Source: Acidimicrobiia bacterium (GTDB lineage Bacteria; Actinomycetota; Acidimicrobiia; Spongiisociales; UBA4744). From it: a stretch of 42,311 nt of DNA. Numbering within the stretch: the stretch's first letter is position 1; each line of letters starts with the position of its first letter. The position numbers and the translations under genes are program-made. Shown here piece by piece: positions 25,794 to 34,029 of this stretch. A model generated the notes under the pieces. It made no database searches. It saw only the letters and a list, made by a program, of their open reading frames with translations, and was not told the DNA's origin. Location: assembly GCA_029863625.1 (NCBI GenBank), contig JAOTUY010000023.1:1-42311 (forward strand), written 5' to 3'.

Positions 25794-27251
25794 ATGACAA
25801 CAGACCAGCCCATCGTGACAGCCGACGACTACGTTGCCAGCCTGCGCGGCCGCAACCTCAGCGTCTACCTGTTTGGAGAAAGAGTCGAAGAACCCGTCGA
25901 TCATCCGATGATCCGGCCGTCCATAAATGCTGTTGCTTCGACCTACCGGCTGGCAACCGATGATCCCGTTTTGGGATCGGCCGAGTCTTCGCTTGCCGGG
26001 CTCACCATCAACCGGTTCTTGCACATCACTGAATCCGTCGAAGACGTTGTTCAGCAGAACCGCATGCAACGGAGACTTGGTCAACTGACCGGAACGTGTT
26101 TCCAGCGCTGCGTAGGAATGGATGCGATCAACGCGCTGTATGCGGTCACCTTCAACTGCGACCGGCGGCACGGAACGGGGTATCACAGGCGCTTTCGGGA
26201 CTTTTTGGAAATGGTCCAACAACACAATCTCGTCATCGGCGGGGCCATGACCGACGTCAAGGGCGACAGGTCGATAACGCCGTCTGATCAGGACGACCCC
26301 GACCTCTACGTGAGAATCGTGGCTCGGCGCGACGATGGGGTGGTCATTCGCGGTGCCAAGGCCCACCAGACCGGTTGCATCAACTCGCATTGGATCCTGG
26401 TGATGCCGACCATGCGTCTCACCGAAGAGGACCGTGACTACGCAGTCGTGTGTGCGGTGCCGGTCGAAGCCGAAGGGATCACCTTCATCTACGGACGGCA
26501 GTCGTGCGACACACGGAGCATGGAAGAGGGCGACCTGGACAGCGGGAACGCCGGGTTCGCCGGCCAGGAAGCGATGCTGATCCTGGATGATGTCTTCGTT
26601 CCATGGCACCAGGTCTTTATGGATGGGGAGTTCGAATTCGCTGCGCCGCTGGTGGAGCAATTCACGGCGTATCACCGTCGGAGCTACGTCTGTAAGTCCG
26701 GAGTGGGCGACGTACTCATCGGTGCTGCGGCACTGGCGGCCGATTACAACGGGGTTGAACAAGCCTCGCACATTCAGGACAAACTGGTTGAGATGACACA
26801 TCTGAACGAGACGATCTATGCGACGGGAATCGCCGCTTCACACGAGTCGGTCCAAACGGAGGCAGGAAACTTCGTCAACGATGCGCTGCTGGCGAACGTG
26901 TGCAAGCTCAACGTCACCCGATTTCCCTACGAGATCGGCCGGCTAGCCCAGGATCTCGCCGGAGGTCTGGTCGCCACCCTGCCCTCTGAAGCAGACTTCC
27001 GAAATCCCACCACCGGCCCGTTACTGGAGAAATATCTCGCCGGCCGGTCGGGAGTACCGACCGAGCATCGGCTCCGAGCCGCCCGCCTCATAGAGAACAT
27101 GACTTTGGGGCGCAACGCCGTCGGCTACCTCACCGAATCCCTCCATGGAGCTGGTTCGCCGCAGGCGCAACGGGTCCAGATTCGGCGGCAATCGAACCTG
27201 GAGGGAAAGAAAACGCTTGCAAAGAAACTGGCCGGCATTTCCGACGGCTGA
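25794..27251 (+). CDS. abfD: 4-hydroxybutyryl-CoA dehydratase / vinylacetyl-CoA delta-isomerase
   Basis: 485 residues; FAD and [4Fe-4S] enzyme that dehydrates 4-hydroxybutyryl-CoA to crotonyl-CoA through a radical mechanism. The similarity to Clostridium AbfD is strong throughout: VDHPMIRPSIN, CFQRC (C102, C106), GAMTDVKGDRS, RGAKAHQTGCINSH, IYGRQSCDTR, SYVCKSGVGDV, FPYEIGRLAQDLAGGL and TESLHGAGSPQAQR. C102 and C106 match two cluster ligands; H294 and C300 match His292 and Cys299, but the spacing is one residue shorter than in the clostridial enzyme (HRRSYVC versus HRQSYGGC). These ligands set it apart from HpaB-type hydroxylases. GGAGG lies 5 bases before ATG 25794. No 4-hydroxybutyrate-CoA ligase is adjacent. 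Confidence 0.92.
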   Translation: MTTDQPIVTADDYVASLRGRNLSVYLFGERVEEPVDHPMIRPSINAVASTYRLATDDPVLGSAESSLAGLTINRFLHITESVEDVVQQNRMQRRLGQLTGTCFQRCVGMDAINALYAVTFNCDRRHGTGYHRRFRDFLEMVQQHNLVIGGAMTDVKGDRSITPSDQDDPDLYVRIVARRDDGVVIRGAKAHQTGCINSHWILVMPTMRLTEEDRDYAVVCAVPVEAEGITFIYGRQSCDTRSMEEGDLDSGNAGFAGQEAMLILDDVFVPWHQVFMDGEFEFAAPLVEQFTAYHRRSYVCKSGVGDVLIGAAALAADYNGVEQASHIQDKLVEMTHLNETIYATGIAASHESVQTEAGNFVNDALLANVCKLNVTRFPYEIGRLAQDLAGGLVATLPSEADFRNPTTGPLLEKYLAGRSGVPTEHRLRAARLIENMTLGRNAVGYLTESLHGAGSPQAQRVQIRRQSNLEGKKTLAKKLAGISDG

Positions 27252-27261
27252 GCCCCGTCGA

Positions 27262-27501
27262 ATGGGTAGCGTCATCGCTCGGGAGGGAGTCGCCTGGATA
27301 CGCGACCACGGCTTCGTGGAAAGAGCCATGTACGCGGATCCGCTCGAGATCGCCGATCAAGTTCGCGAGAGCCGCGAAAACCGAGGAGCGTTCTTCGTTA
27401 TTGATTGTTCGTTTTCGGAAACGTCGGTCGGTGACCCGGGTGGGCGCCCCGACGAGAAAAGGAGAACGAAGAACCCTATTCTCAGCTCCTTTCGGGGCTG
27501 A
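27262..27501 (+). CDS. Small hypothetical protein
   Basis: 79 residues from ATG 27262, ten bases after the abfD stop. The N-terminal part (MGSVIAREGVAWIRDHGF) looks protein-like; the C-terminus is basic and Pro/Gly-rich. It overlaps the 3' end of the convergent MFS gene by 20 bases. No family is recognised and no clear ribosome site is present. It could be a short accessory reading frame of abfD or merely non-coding sequence. Confidence 0.3.
   Translation: MGSVIAREGVAWIRDHGFVERAMYADPLEIADQVRESRENRGAFFVIDCSFSETSVGDPGGRPDEKRRTKNPILSSFRG
27458..27492. terminator. Weak hairpin between convergent genes
   Basis: AAAGGAG (27458-27464) pairs with CTCCTTT (27486-27492) around a 21-base loop that contains a second small inverted repeat. 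On the minus strand the right arm ends in a T-rich run (CTCCTTTTC), as a terminator for the MFS gene would. The long loop makes it only a weak candidate. Confidence 0.3.
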
Positions 27502-28726
27502 CGTCCAGGCGTCCCCAGACCACCACCACACCTGCGGCGACCATGACCCCTGCGCCGCCCAGTACGAGCCGAACCGGGTCGGTCACACCTAGGCGCGCCA
27601 GTAGATCCGCAGCTGCGCCGGCTACAACGGCTCCGATGCCGAGTGCGACGCGAACCGAGATATGAAAAGCGGTGAAGGCCAGCAAGCGCTGCTGTTCGGG
27701 TAGGACAATTTGGAGTCCGCTAACGGCCGAAACGATCGCAAAAACCGCCGCGGCACCGAATCCCACGGCCCCGAACAGCGTGGCCGAGATAGTCGGTGAC
27801 ATGCCCATGAGGGTAAGGATGATGCCAAGCGACAGCACCCCTCGTCGGACATCCCGGAACGGTAGATCAGACGCGGTCAGCTGGACCAGGCCGAGACCGA
27901 TGAGCGCCCCAGCCCCAAAAAGGATGATCAAAAGGGCGAATTCGGTGTCCCCCGCACCCAGGCTGTCCTGAACGAACACGATGCCAACCGAGAACACCGC
28001 TCCCAATCCTGCGGAAACTGCCGCAACTGGAACCAGCGCCGACCGGACCAGAGGAATCGAGATTGCATCTCGGAAACGAAGCCCACCGTCGGCGGCGCCG
28101 GCCCGGCCGGCCGGAGATCCGATAGAACGGACCAACAAGAACGATCCGAGGAAGGTGACGGCGTCGACGAAGAACACGGGTCCCAATCGGCCTCCCGGCC
28201 AGGAAACGGTGAGCCCAGCCCCCATCGCGACCAACGCAGCGAACAACCCTGCGCCCACCGGTAAGCCACCGTACTGAGCGCCGAGCACGAGGCCATTGGC
28301 GAGCCGCAGATCTCGCTGCTCGACGAGGTCGGGTACCAGGGCGTCGCGAGCGGGTAGGTAAATCAGGGTGGCGGACTCGAGCACGAACACCCACAGCAGA
28401 ACCCAACCGACATTACGGACGATCGGGATGGCAATCACCACTCCGATCCGCACGAGGTCCATTGCCAGCATCGTCTTCCTACGATCCCACCGGCGGGCCG
28501 CTTGAGCGGCCAGTGGACCGGCGATGGCACCCGGGCCCATCCGAATGGCCAGCATGGCTCCAACCGCTACGGCTGAACCCGTAAGATCGAAAACCAGCGC
28601 CATCAGCGCGACCGTTGCCATCCAGTCGCCGATGCCGGAGATTGCCTGGGCACCAAACAATCGCCGGAAGTCGGGCGCCCTCAACAGTGACGCCGCCGGG
28701 CGATGCTGAGACTCTGGATCGCTCAT
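27482..28726 (-). CDS. MFS transporter (predicted exporter)
   Basis: 414 residues, 12 predicted membrane helices. The N-terminus (RAPDFRRLFGAQAISGIGDWM) and the RRWDRRKTMLAMDLVR loop between TM2 and TM3 are typical of the enterobactin-exporter (EntS)/macrolide-efflux subgroup of the major facilitator superfamily. A hydrophobic C-terminal half repeats the fold. ATG start at 28726. The gene stands alone; its substrate cannot be inferred from the neighbours. Confidence 0.9.
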   Translation of the reverse strand: MSDPESQHRPAASLLRAPDFRRLFGAQAISGIGDWMATVALMALVFDLTGSAVAVGAMLAIRMGPGAIAGPLAAQAARRWDRRKTMLAMDLVRIGVVIAIPIVRNVGWVLLWVFVLESATLIYLPARDALVPDLVEQRDLRLANGLVLGAQYGGLPVGAGLFAALVAMGAGLTVSWPGGRLGPVFFVDAVTFLGSFLLVRSIGSPAGRAGAADGGLRFRDAISIPLVRSALVPVAAVSAGLGAVFSVGIVFVQDSLGAGDTEFALLIILFGAGALIGLGLVQLTASDLPFRDVRRGVLSLGIILTLMGMSPTISATLFGAVGFGAAAVFAIVSAVSGLQIVLPEQQRLLAFTAFHISVRVALGIGAVVAGAAADLLARLGVTDPVRLVLGGAGVMVAAGVVVVWGRLDVSPERS

Positions 28727-28786
28727 GGTCTTCCAAGCTAGACACTTGAGTGCCGCGACGCTAGAGCGTTGGGCGCATGCTCCGTT

Positions 28787-29425
28787 TCACACCGAGGCCG
28801 GCGCTGCAATCGAAGTCTCCAGGGTGGCTGCCAGCGAGGCCGCCGCCTCGAGAAAGTCGGCGATGTCGCACCGGCCCTCGACGGCAATGTGCACGGGGGC
28901 GCTCAAGTGGGCGGAGCAGACCGGGTAGTACACCTTGGTACCGTGTTTGACTTCCACAGGCGATCCAAAACAGCGGGTCGGTGAATAGAGATCGTCGCCA
29001 CCGACGCACTCGATGGTCAACCCCAGCGGGCCATCGATGGTCGCTTCCAGCCCCCGGAATCCATTGTCGGTCAAGAACATCGGCCCACCAATGAGCACCC
29101 GCCCGTGCACCCAGATCCCGGGTCCCATGGGGCGGGCCAATTCGGGCGTTCCATAGCCGTAGATGCCGCACCTGCATCCTGCCGCAGGAGCCTGGTGTTG
29201 CTCGCGTCCATCCAGCGCCAGACGGTAGGACCAGGTGCGGGAAGGGTCGCACTCCGCCCGAAGCGTGCGGGCAGACCAGATGTGGTCCTCGTGAGCGCTG
29301 CCCAGCAGGGGTTGCCCCGATTGGTCAGGGCACAGCCGCCACCGACGCCATGCAACCACGAGACCAGGTGCGACCACGGCCCTCTCGGGACCAAACCCAG
29401 GATCGTCACGCATCGGATTGTTCAT
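28787..29425 (-). CDS. Uncharacterised actinobacterial protein with a GCxCGIY motif
   Basis: 212 residues, cytoplasmic. GCRCGIYGY (83-91) followed by IWVHGRVLIGG (103-113) recalls an unnamed actinobacterial family that has GCxCGIYA, then a VxGRVxLWG segment and a preceding AW/RxWR start. Additional Cys (C140, C152, C170, C186) could bind metal. ATG 29425 is set by GGAGG 4 bases upstream; a longer frame to 29539 lacks support. Function unknown; the motif suggests a nucleic-acid-linked or metal-binding role, but this is only a guess. Confidence 0.72.
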   Translation of the reverse strand: MNNPMRDDPGFGPERAVVAPGLVVAWRRWRLCPDQSGQPLLGSAHEDHIWSARTLRAECDPSRTWSYRLALDGREQHQAPAAGCRCGIYGYGTPELARPMGPGIWVHGRVLIGGPMFLTDNGFRGLEATIDGPLGLTIECVGGDDLYSPTRCFGSPVEVKHGTKVYYPVCSAHLSAPVHIAVEGRCDIADFLEAAASLAATLETSIAAPASV

Positions 29426-29616
29426 CTCGCCTCCACCCGGTCGGTGCGGCCTACCGACACCTATTAACATCATCGGCCGGCGGGGGGTCATCTCTTGAAT
29501 CACCAAGACCTCTGGTCGCCGTCCATGACACCAAACCACGGTTTGCGAAACCTATTGCTACCCATAAGAGTCCAATTGGTTCACAATGGTCCAAGTACCC
29601 CAGGGAGGATCAGATC

Positions 29617-29838
29617 GTGGCGACGACCACAGTGCGTTACATGACCCGCGAATCGCTACAGGACGCGCGCCCCGTCTGGCACGAGGACCCGCATTGCGCA
29701 GGATCGCATCTCGTCGTCGTACTCGATGAGGTGGCCCGGAAGTTCGCGGATCCATGCGGGGATTGCTCGAATGCTCCCATGGTTATCGAGATCCGGGAAG
29801 ACTCGAACCTTCGCCTCCTGGCGCCCTACGAGTTCTGA
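29617..29838 (+). CDS. Small Cys-containing hypothetical protein
   Basis: 73 residues from GTG 29617, with GGAGG 8 bases upstream, so translation is likely. Contains HEDPHC (C at 34) and PCGDC, which could form a small zinc site, and an even mix of charged residues with no membrane helix. Convergent with the response regulator gene after 12 bases. Family unrecognised. Confidence 0.6.
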   Translation: MATTTVRYMTRESLQDARPVWHEDPHCAGSHLVVVLDEVARKFADPCGDCSNAPMVIEIREDSNLRLLAPYEF

Positions 29839-29850
29839 AGGTCCATCAGA

Positions 29851-30483
29851 TCAGACAATCCGCCGGTCGGTAGCCCACCGGGTCAGCTCATAGCGCGACG
29901 ATAGTTGCAGCTTTCTCAGCACCGCCGAAACATGCGACTCAACCGTCTTGATCGAGATCGACAGGCGCCTGGCCACCTGCTTGTAACTGTAACCACGGGC
30001 AATCTGGCGGAGCACTTCCTTTTCGCGAGGCGTCAGCTGATCGAGTTCCGGATCCATCGGTGCGGGGACTATCTCGGCGAAGGCATCCAATACGAACCCG
30101 GCCAACCTCGGCGAGAACACCGCGTCGCCTTCGTTGACACGTCGGATGGCCGCCGCCAATTCGTCGGGCTGGATCGACTTGGTCACATAACCACGGGCAC
30201 CTGCTCTGATCATGGCGATCACATCTTCCGCTGCGTCGGAAACGGACAACGCCAGGAACTTCAGGTCGGGGTGCGTTTCATGCACGGCTTTGATAACGGC
30301 CAAGCCTCCTCCGCCGGGCATGTGCACGTCGATCAATACAACGTCGGGGAGAGTCGCCCGGACATCCTCAATGGCGTCATCAACGTCCGAAGCCACCCCG
30401 ACCAACTCGAACGAGGTGTCCAGCTCGGCTTTGACTCCAGACAAAAAGAGCTGATGGTCGTCGACCAGAAACACTTTGATCAT
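29851..30483 (-). CDS. NarL/LuxR-family response regulator
   Basis: 210 residues: receiver domain (1-120; acidic pair D8/D9, phospho-acceptor D52 in LIDVHMPGGGG, K in YVTKS) and a LuxR-type helix-turn-helix (about 143-207; LTPREKEVLRQIARGYSYKQ). ATG overlaps the stop of the PspC-domain kinase (ATGA), so kinase and regulator are translated together and form a pair. Expected target is the divergent LiaF-like gene at 31867 or its own promoter; this is inference. Confidence 0.95.
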   Translation of the reverse strand: MIKVFLVDDHQLFLSGVKAELDTSFELVGVASDVDDAIEDVRATLPDVVLIDVHMPGGGGLAVIKAVHETHPDLKFLALSVSDAAEDVIAMIRAGARGYVTKSIQPDELAAAIRRVNEGDAVFSPRLAGFVLDAFAEIVPAPMDPELDQLTPREKEVLRQIARGYSYKQVARRLSISIKTVESHVSAVLRKLQLSSRYELTRWATDRRIV

Positions 30484-31742
30484 GGTTGCCTCACTGAGAG
30501 ATGCACTTCGGTTCCTTCCCCAGGTTCGCTGTTGACGGTGGCCGAGCCGCCTTGACGTTGCATGCGACCGATGATCGACTCGGAAATGCCGCGGCGATCA
30601 TCGGGAACGGAGTGCGGGTCGAACCCGACCCCCTGGTCGCTGACGTAGACATCGACGCTCGGCCCTTCCACCTCTGCGAACACCGAAACCAGCGTCCCAC
30701 CCGAGTGTTTGGCGGCGTTGGTGACGGCCTCGCCGGCTGCCCCAACCAGAGCCCGGAGCGAATCGTTGAGAGGCAGGTCGCCGGCGGTGACCACATCGAC
30801 CGGAACCTGGTGGATATCTTCGACCCGCGAAGCCAGAGCCTCGAGGGCTTGGCGCAGTGTCTCTCCGGCGGCGAGCTGTCCGTCGCCGTAGAGCCAATTG
30901 CGCAGTTCCCGTTCTTGTTGGCGGGCCAGCATCGCCATACGGCGAGGGTCGCCTGTTCGTTGCATGAGGGCCAGCGTTTGCAGTACGGAATCGTGCAGGT
31001 GGGCGGCTACTTCGGCCCGCTCGTCCAACCTGATCCGTTCCCGCCGCTCATCGGTCAACTGGTTGACCAATCGCCACATCCAGGGCCCAAAGACCAGTAC
31101 CAATCCGGCCACCGTCACCGCGACCGCCAGGACCACACCCCCGACCAGACCAACCGCATTGATCGATTCGAGATACAGGCCGAGGCCGGCGGTCATGAGC
31201 ACCCCACCCACGACGATGCGCGCCGCGCTACCGCCTTTGGTGGCCTCACCGACGGGAAAAGCCCTTTGGGTCCAACGAGACCGGCGAGTCTGATCGATGA
31301 GGGACCAGGTCAGTGCAAAGCCAAACGAAGCCATGGCCATGGGCCAGACGAGTGAGTCGCCGAACCACAGGCCGAACGACTTGAGCAGCAGCAGAAAGCC
31401 GAGGAAGATCATGCCAAGGGCAACGCGACGCCGCGTTCCGCGCACCGCCAATCTCTCACGCCATAGGGCGACGGCATGTGGGTCTGGATCGTCGAGGGTC
31501 AGGACCCAGCCGGCCAGATAGGCCACTATTCCTACTCCCCCGGCCAACGAACCCGTGACAAAAGCGGCTCGAACGAAAACGGGATCGATCTCCAACACCC
31601 GGGCTATACCGGACGCCAAACCGGTCAGGACGCGGTCATCGGCGGTACGGCGAACCGGCAGACCGATTCGTTTGACCCGGTCAACGCGTTGCACGGGATC
31701 GGTTGTGATGTGTTCGGTGACGATGTACTCCTGACCCATCAT
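30480..31742 (-). CDS. PspC-domain sensor histidine kinase (HisKA_3 type)
   Basis: 420 residues. PspC domain (about 22-85; RTADDRVLTGLASGIARVLE), then four more membrane helices (105-225), HisKA_3 dimerisation domain with HLHDSVLQTLALMQ (phospho-acceptor H250), and an HATPase domain (GEAVTNAAKHSGG; DQGVGFDP). This is the NarL-family kinase arrangement seen in actinobacterial envelope-stress systems of the Lia/Psp kind. Start ATG 31742 (or 31739); a longer frame to 31832 would overlap the divergent promoter. Stop overlaps the regulator start. Probably senses membrane stress. Confidence 0.92.
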   Translation of the reverse strand: MMGQEYIVTEHITTDPVQRVDRVKRIGLPVRRTADDRVLTGLASGIARVLEIDPVFVRAAFVTGSLAGGVGIVAYLAGWVLTLDDPDPHAVALWRERLAVRGTRRRVALGMIFLGFLLLLKSFGLWFGDSLVWPMAMASFGFALTWSLIDQTRRSRWTQRAFPVGEATKGGSAARIVVGGVLMTAGLGLYLESINAVGLVGGVVLAVAVTVAGLVLVFGPWMWRLVNQLTDERRERIRLDERAEVAAHLHDSVLQTLALMQRTGDPRRMAMLARQQERELRNWLYGDGQLAAGETLRQALEALASRVEDIHQVPVDVVTAGDLPLNDSLRALVGAAGEAVTNAAKHSGGTLVSVFAEVEGPSVDVYVSDQGVGFDPHSVPDDRRGISESIIGRMQRQGGSATVNSEPGEGTEVHLSVRQP

Positions 31743-31866
31743 GATGATCCCACAGAGTTTCCCGGCTCCACAACAGGTGAATACCCTGAGACGAACCCCG
31801 AACATCAGGGTTTCCGAAGGGGCACACCTCATAGACGGATCACCTCACGGCTCCGACAATGCACCC

Positions 31867-33054
31867 ATGACCAACGAAACGAATCTCGAGCTTCCACCCC
31901 CGGAAGCTGCCGGCCAAGACCAGCAGCACCGGTCCGGTGGAACAGGGGGAGCCCGCCAGCCCCTGCGTCGCCACGACGGAATACTGGGTGGGGTCGCCAC
32001 CGGCCTGGCCGACTACTTTCGACTGGCCCCATGGTTGATCAGGCTGGCCTTCGTTGTCTTGAGCTTCTTCGGCGGGTTGGGCATCCTGCTCTACCTGGCG
32101 GGCTGGCTCGTGATTCCAGCAGAAGGAGCGGACGATTCGATCGTGGAGGGCTGGCTGGCGGAATTGGGAACCGGACGTTCGTTGATGGGTGCGGCCTTGA
32201 TCGCCCTGGCGGCGATATGGTTGCTCACTTCGCTCGATATCGCTCGGTCAGGTCTGGCCTGGGCGGTTGCGCTTCTGGTGCTTGGCGTTCTTCTCTATCG
32301 AGGAGAAATACCCCGGAACCAGATCGAATCGAATGAAGCCACCCTCACAGAAGACCCCATTGCAGCACCGGCCGCGCCGTCGACACCCGGAACACCGGCA
32401 CCTCGCCGGCTGCCATCACGCCGCCAACCTCGGCCCCGTCGGCCGCGCCCATCGTCGATGCTGGGGCGCTACACGTTCGCCGCCGGCCTGATCGGTATAG
32501 GAATACTTGCCCTGCTGGAGAACGCCGGCGTCCTTTTCCCGGACGCTCGCCACTACCTGGCATTAGCGGTAGCCATCGTCGGGGCCGGTTTGCTGGTCGG
32601 CTCGGTCTGGGGCCGATCTCGAATGATGATCGTTGCGGGCTTGTTCCTCGCCTTTCTGATGGGCGTTGCAACCATTGGAAACGCGGTTGACGCCTTCACC
32701 GATGAGGTGCGGACCTACGCCCCGGCGATCATCGGGGACGTGGCAACCAGCTACACGATGGAAAGTGGCACCCTCATCCTCGACCTCACCAAAGTCGATT
32801 GGCAGAACAGGGAGATCGACATCGACGCTGACCTCGGTGCCGGCCAACTCGAGATCAAGCTCCCGGAAGATGTCACCGCTACCGTGAACGCTCGAGCCGG
32901 GGTTGGACAAATCGAAATCTTCGGGCGCACGAGTGAAGGACTAGGCGTTGGTCGATCGACAACGGTTAAGGGGCAAGCCGGCGCCGGCAACATCACCTTG
33001 AGCGTCCGGGTAGGAGCCGGTCAGATCACCGTTTACCAGGAGAACAACTCATGA
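31867..33054 (+). CDS. PspC-domain, LiaF-like envelope protein
   Basis: 395 residues. A hydrophilic start (1-34), PspC domain (about 35-90, RRHDGILGGVATGLADYF), a second TM pair, a proline/arginine-rich linker (about 165-198, RRLPSRRQPRPRRPRPS), more helices (about 205-270), then a beta-rich C-terminal domain (285-395) with repeated GAGQLEI, VGQIEI and GNITLSV blocks. That domain is of the LiaF/toast-rack (cell-wall-active antibiotics response) kind. The gene is divergent from the PspC kinase-regulator pair, 124 bases apart, and so is a likely partner or target. ATG 31867 has no strong ribosome site; the upstream extension is not homologous. Confidence 0.88.
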   Translation: MTNETNLELPPPEAAGQDQQHRSGGTGGARQPLRRHDGILGGVATGLADYFRLAPWLIRLAFVVLSFFGGLGILLYLAGWLVIPAEGADDSIVEGWLAELGTGRSLMGAALIALAAIWLLTSLDIARSGLAWAVALLVLGVLLYRGEIPRNQIESNEATLTEDPIAAPAAPSTPGTPAPRRLPSRRQPRPRRPRPSSMLGRYTFAAGLIGIGILALLENAGVLFPDARHYLALAVAIVGAGLLVGSVWGRSRMMIVAGLFLAFLMGVATIGNAVDAFTDEVRTYAPAIIGDVATSYTMESGTLILDLTKVDWQNREIDIDADLGAGQLEIKLPEDVTATVNARAGVGQIEIFGRTSEGLGVGRSTTVKGQAGAGNITLSVRVGAGQITVYQENNS

Positions 33055-33266
33055 ACGAACGACACTCTCTCGACATCATCTCTTTGATCTTCGGCGTGCT
33101 GTTCCTTGGTCTGGCGGTTCCGATCCTCCTCCTGGACACCCCGCTCAATATGGACATAAGATGGGCGCTGCCGGCCACGGTGATCGTCATCGGTTTGCTG
33201 ATTCTTGGATCTGCGCTGCTGCCAAAGCGGACGCCGGTTGCTGAGCTCGAAGAACGGTCCGGCTAG
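33051..33266 (+). CDS. Small two-helix membrane protein
   Basis: 71 residues with two membrane helices (10-30 and 37-57) and an acidic, charged tail. ATG overlaps the previous stop (ATGA), so it is co-translated with the LiaF-like protein and probably forms part of the same envelope-stress module. The second helix end resembles the small SdpI/LiaI-like proteins that accompany LiaF, but no motif proves this. A strong terminator follows. Confidence 0.85.
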   Translation: MNERHSLDIISLIFGVLFLGLAVPILLLDTPLNMDIRWALPATVIVIGLLILGSALLPKRTPVAELEERSG

Positions 33267-33288
33267 GACTTCAACCTCCCGTCAATGC

Positions 33289-33318
33289 ACTTGGGAGCCC
33301 CTCCGGGGGCTCCCAAGT
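33289..33318 (+). terminator. Intrinsic terminator-like hairpin of the PspC/LiaF operon
   Basis: ACTTGGGAGCCCC pairs perfectly with GGGGCTCCCAAGT (13 base pairs) around loop TCCG, 23 bases after the stop, followed by a short TT run. This is the best stem in the window. It ends the LiaF-like two-gene operon; the short T-tract makes the efficiency uncertain. Confidence 0.72.
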
Positions 33319-33532
33319 TTCGCGCACAGAACGGAGTTGTGCGCTGCGTCGTTGCTCAAGAGGCTCATGGACCGGACTCCAGTACGCTTCGACCTCAACC
33401 GGTGCTACCAGCGGGATCAGCCAATTGGCATGAGGTCGAGGAAGTCGCTGACGTACCTCTCAGCCTCTGATGCGGAAACCTTTCTGCCGGCCTCAGTCGT
33501 CAGAGTGGTGAAAGGCAAAGGAGAAATAAGCA

Positions 33533-33982
33533 ATGCAGGCGCAAACACCAACCCTCACAGCACCTCGCTCGGTGAAGCCGGCGACGGTTGTGTTCGCTTT
33601 CTTCGTAGTATCCGTCATCGGAGTCGGAGCGATCGCCTTGACTCAAATCAAGGGAACCAACCCCGCGCCGACAACCCTGGGTCCGGCTGAAGCGGGTTCG
33701 GCCGTAGCTATCGAGGTTGGCGACGACTTGACGATCGCGCTACCGGCCAACCCGTCGACGGGCTACAGCTGGGTAGTGACTTCGATCAATCCGGACTTCC
33801 TCACGCAGATTGGGGATCCAGAATTTGCAGCGGAGTCGGACCTCATGGGCACCGACGGAATCATGACCTTCCACTTCGAAGGGATCGCCGCTGGGCAGGG
33901 CTCCCTCCAGCTGGAATATCTGCGCCCTTGGGAAGACGCCGAACCGCTCGACACGTACACGGTCACTATCAACGTCCGTTGA
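33533..33982 (+). CDS. Chagasin-family (I42) cysteine-protease inhibitor, membrane-anchored
   Basis: 149 residues. A short cytoplasmic N-terminus and one membrane helix (about 18-37) precede an extracytoplasmic chagasin-type domain. Diagnostic loops are NPSTGYSW (73-80), GTDGIMTFHF (near 106-115) and the LEYLRPWE stretch with RPWE (about 130-133). The family blocks papain-like cysteine proteases by inserting these loops. GGAG lies about 9 bases before ATG 33533. No cysteine-protease gene is in the window, so the target is unknown; an extracellular or host protease is possible. Confidence 0.88.
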   Translation: MQAQTPTLTAPRSVKPATVVFAFFVVSVIGVGAIALTQIKGTNPAPTTLGPAEAGSAVAIEVGDDLTIALPANPSTGYSWVVTSINPDFLTQIGDPEFAAESDLMGTDGIMTFHFEGIAAGQGSLQLEYLRPWEDAEPLDTYTVTINVR

Positions 33983-33997
33983 ATCGAGGGCGACCAG

Positions 33998-34029
33998 AGC
34001 AGGTCGGGTTCAGATGAGCCCGACCTGCT
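33998..34029. terminator. Bidirectional hairpin between convergent genes
   Basis: AGCAGGTCGGG (33998-34008) pairs perfectly with CCCGACCTGCT (34019-34029) around a 10-base loop, 16 bases after the inhibitor stop and overlapping the last codons of the SPT-like gene. No T-tract on either strand. It probably terminates or insulates both convergent transcripts. Confidence 0.5.

Noticed and set aside
25710..26801. 549-codon minus-strand frame covering the 5' part of abfD
   Set aside because: Only the last 185 residues (CDP-alcohol transferase) are real; the rest is antisense to abfD.
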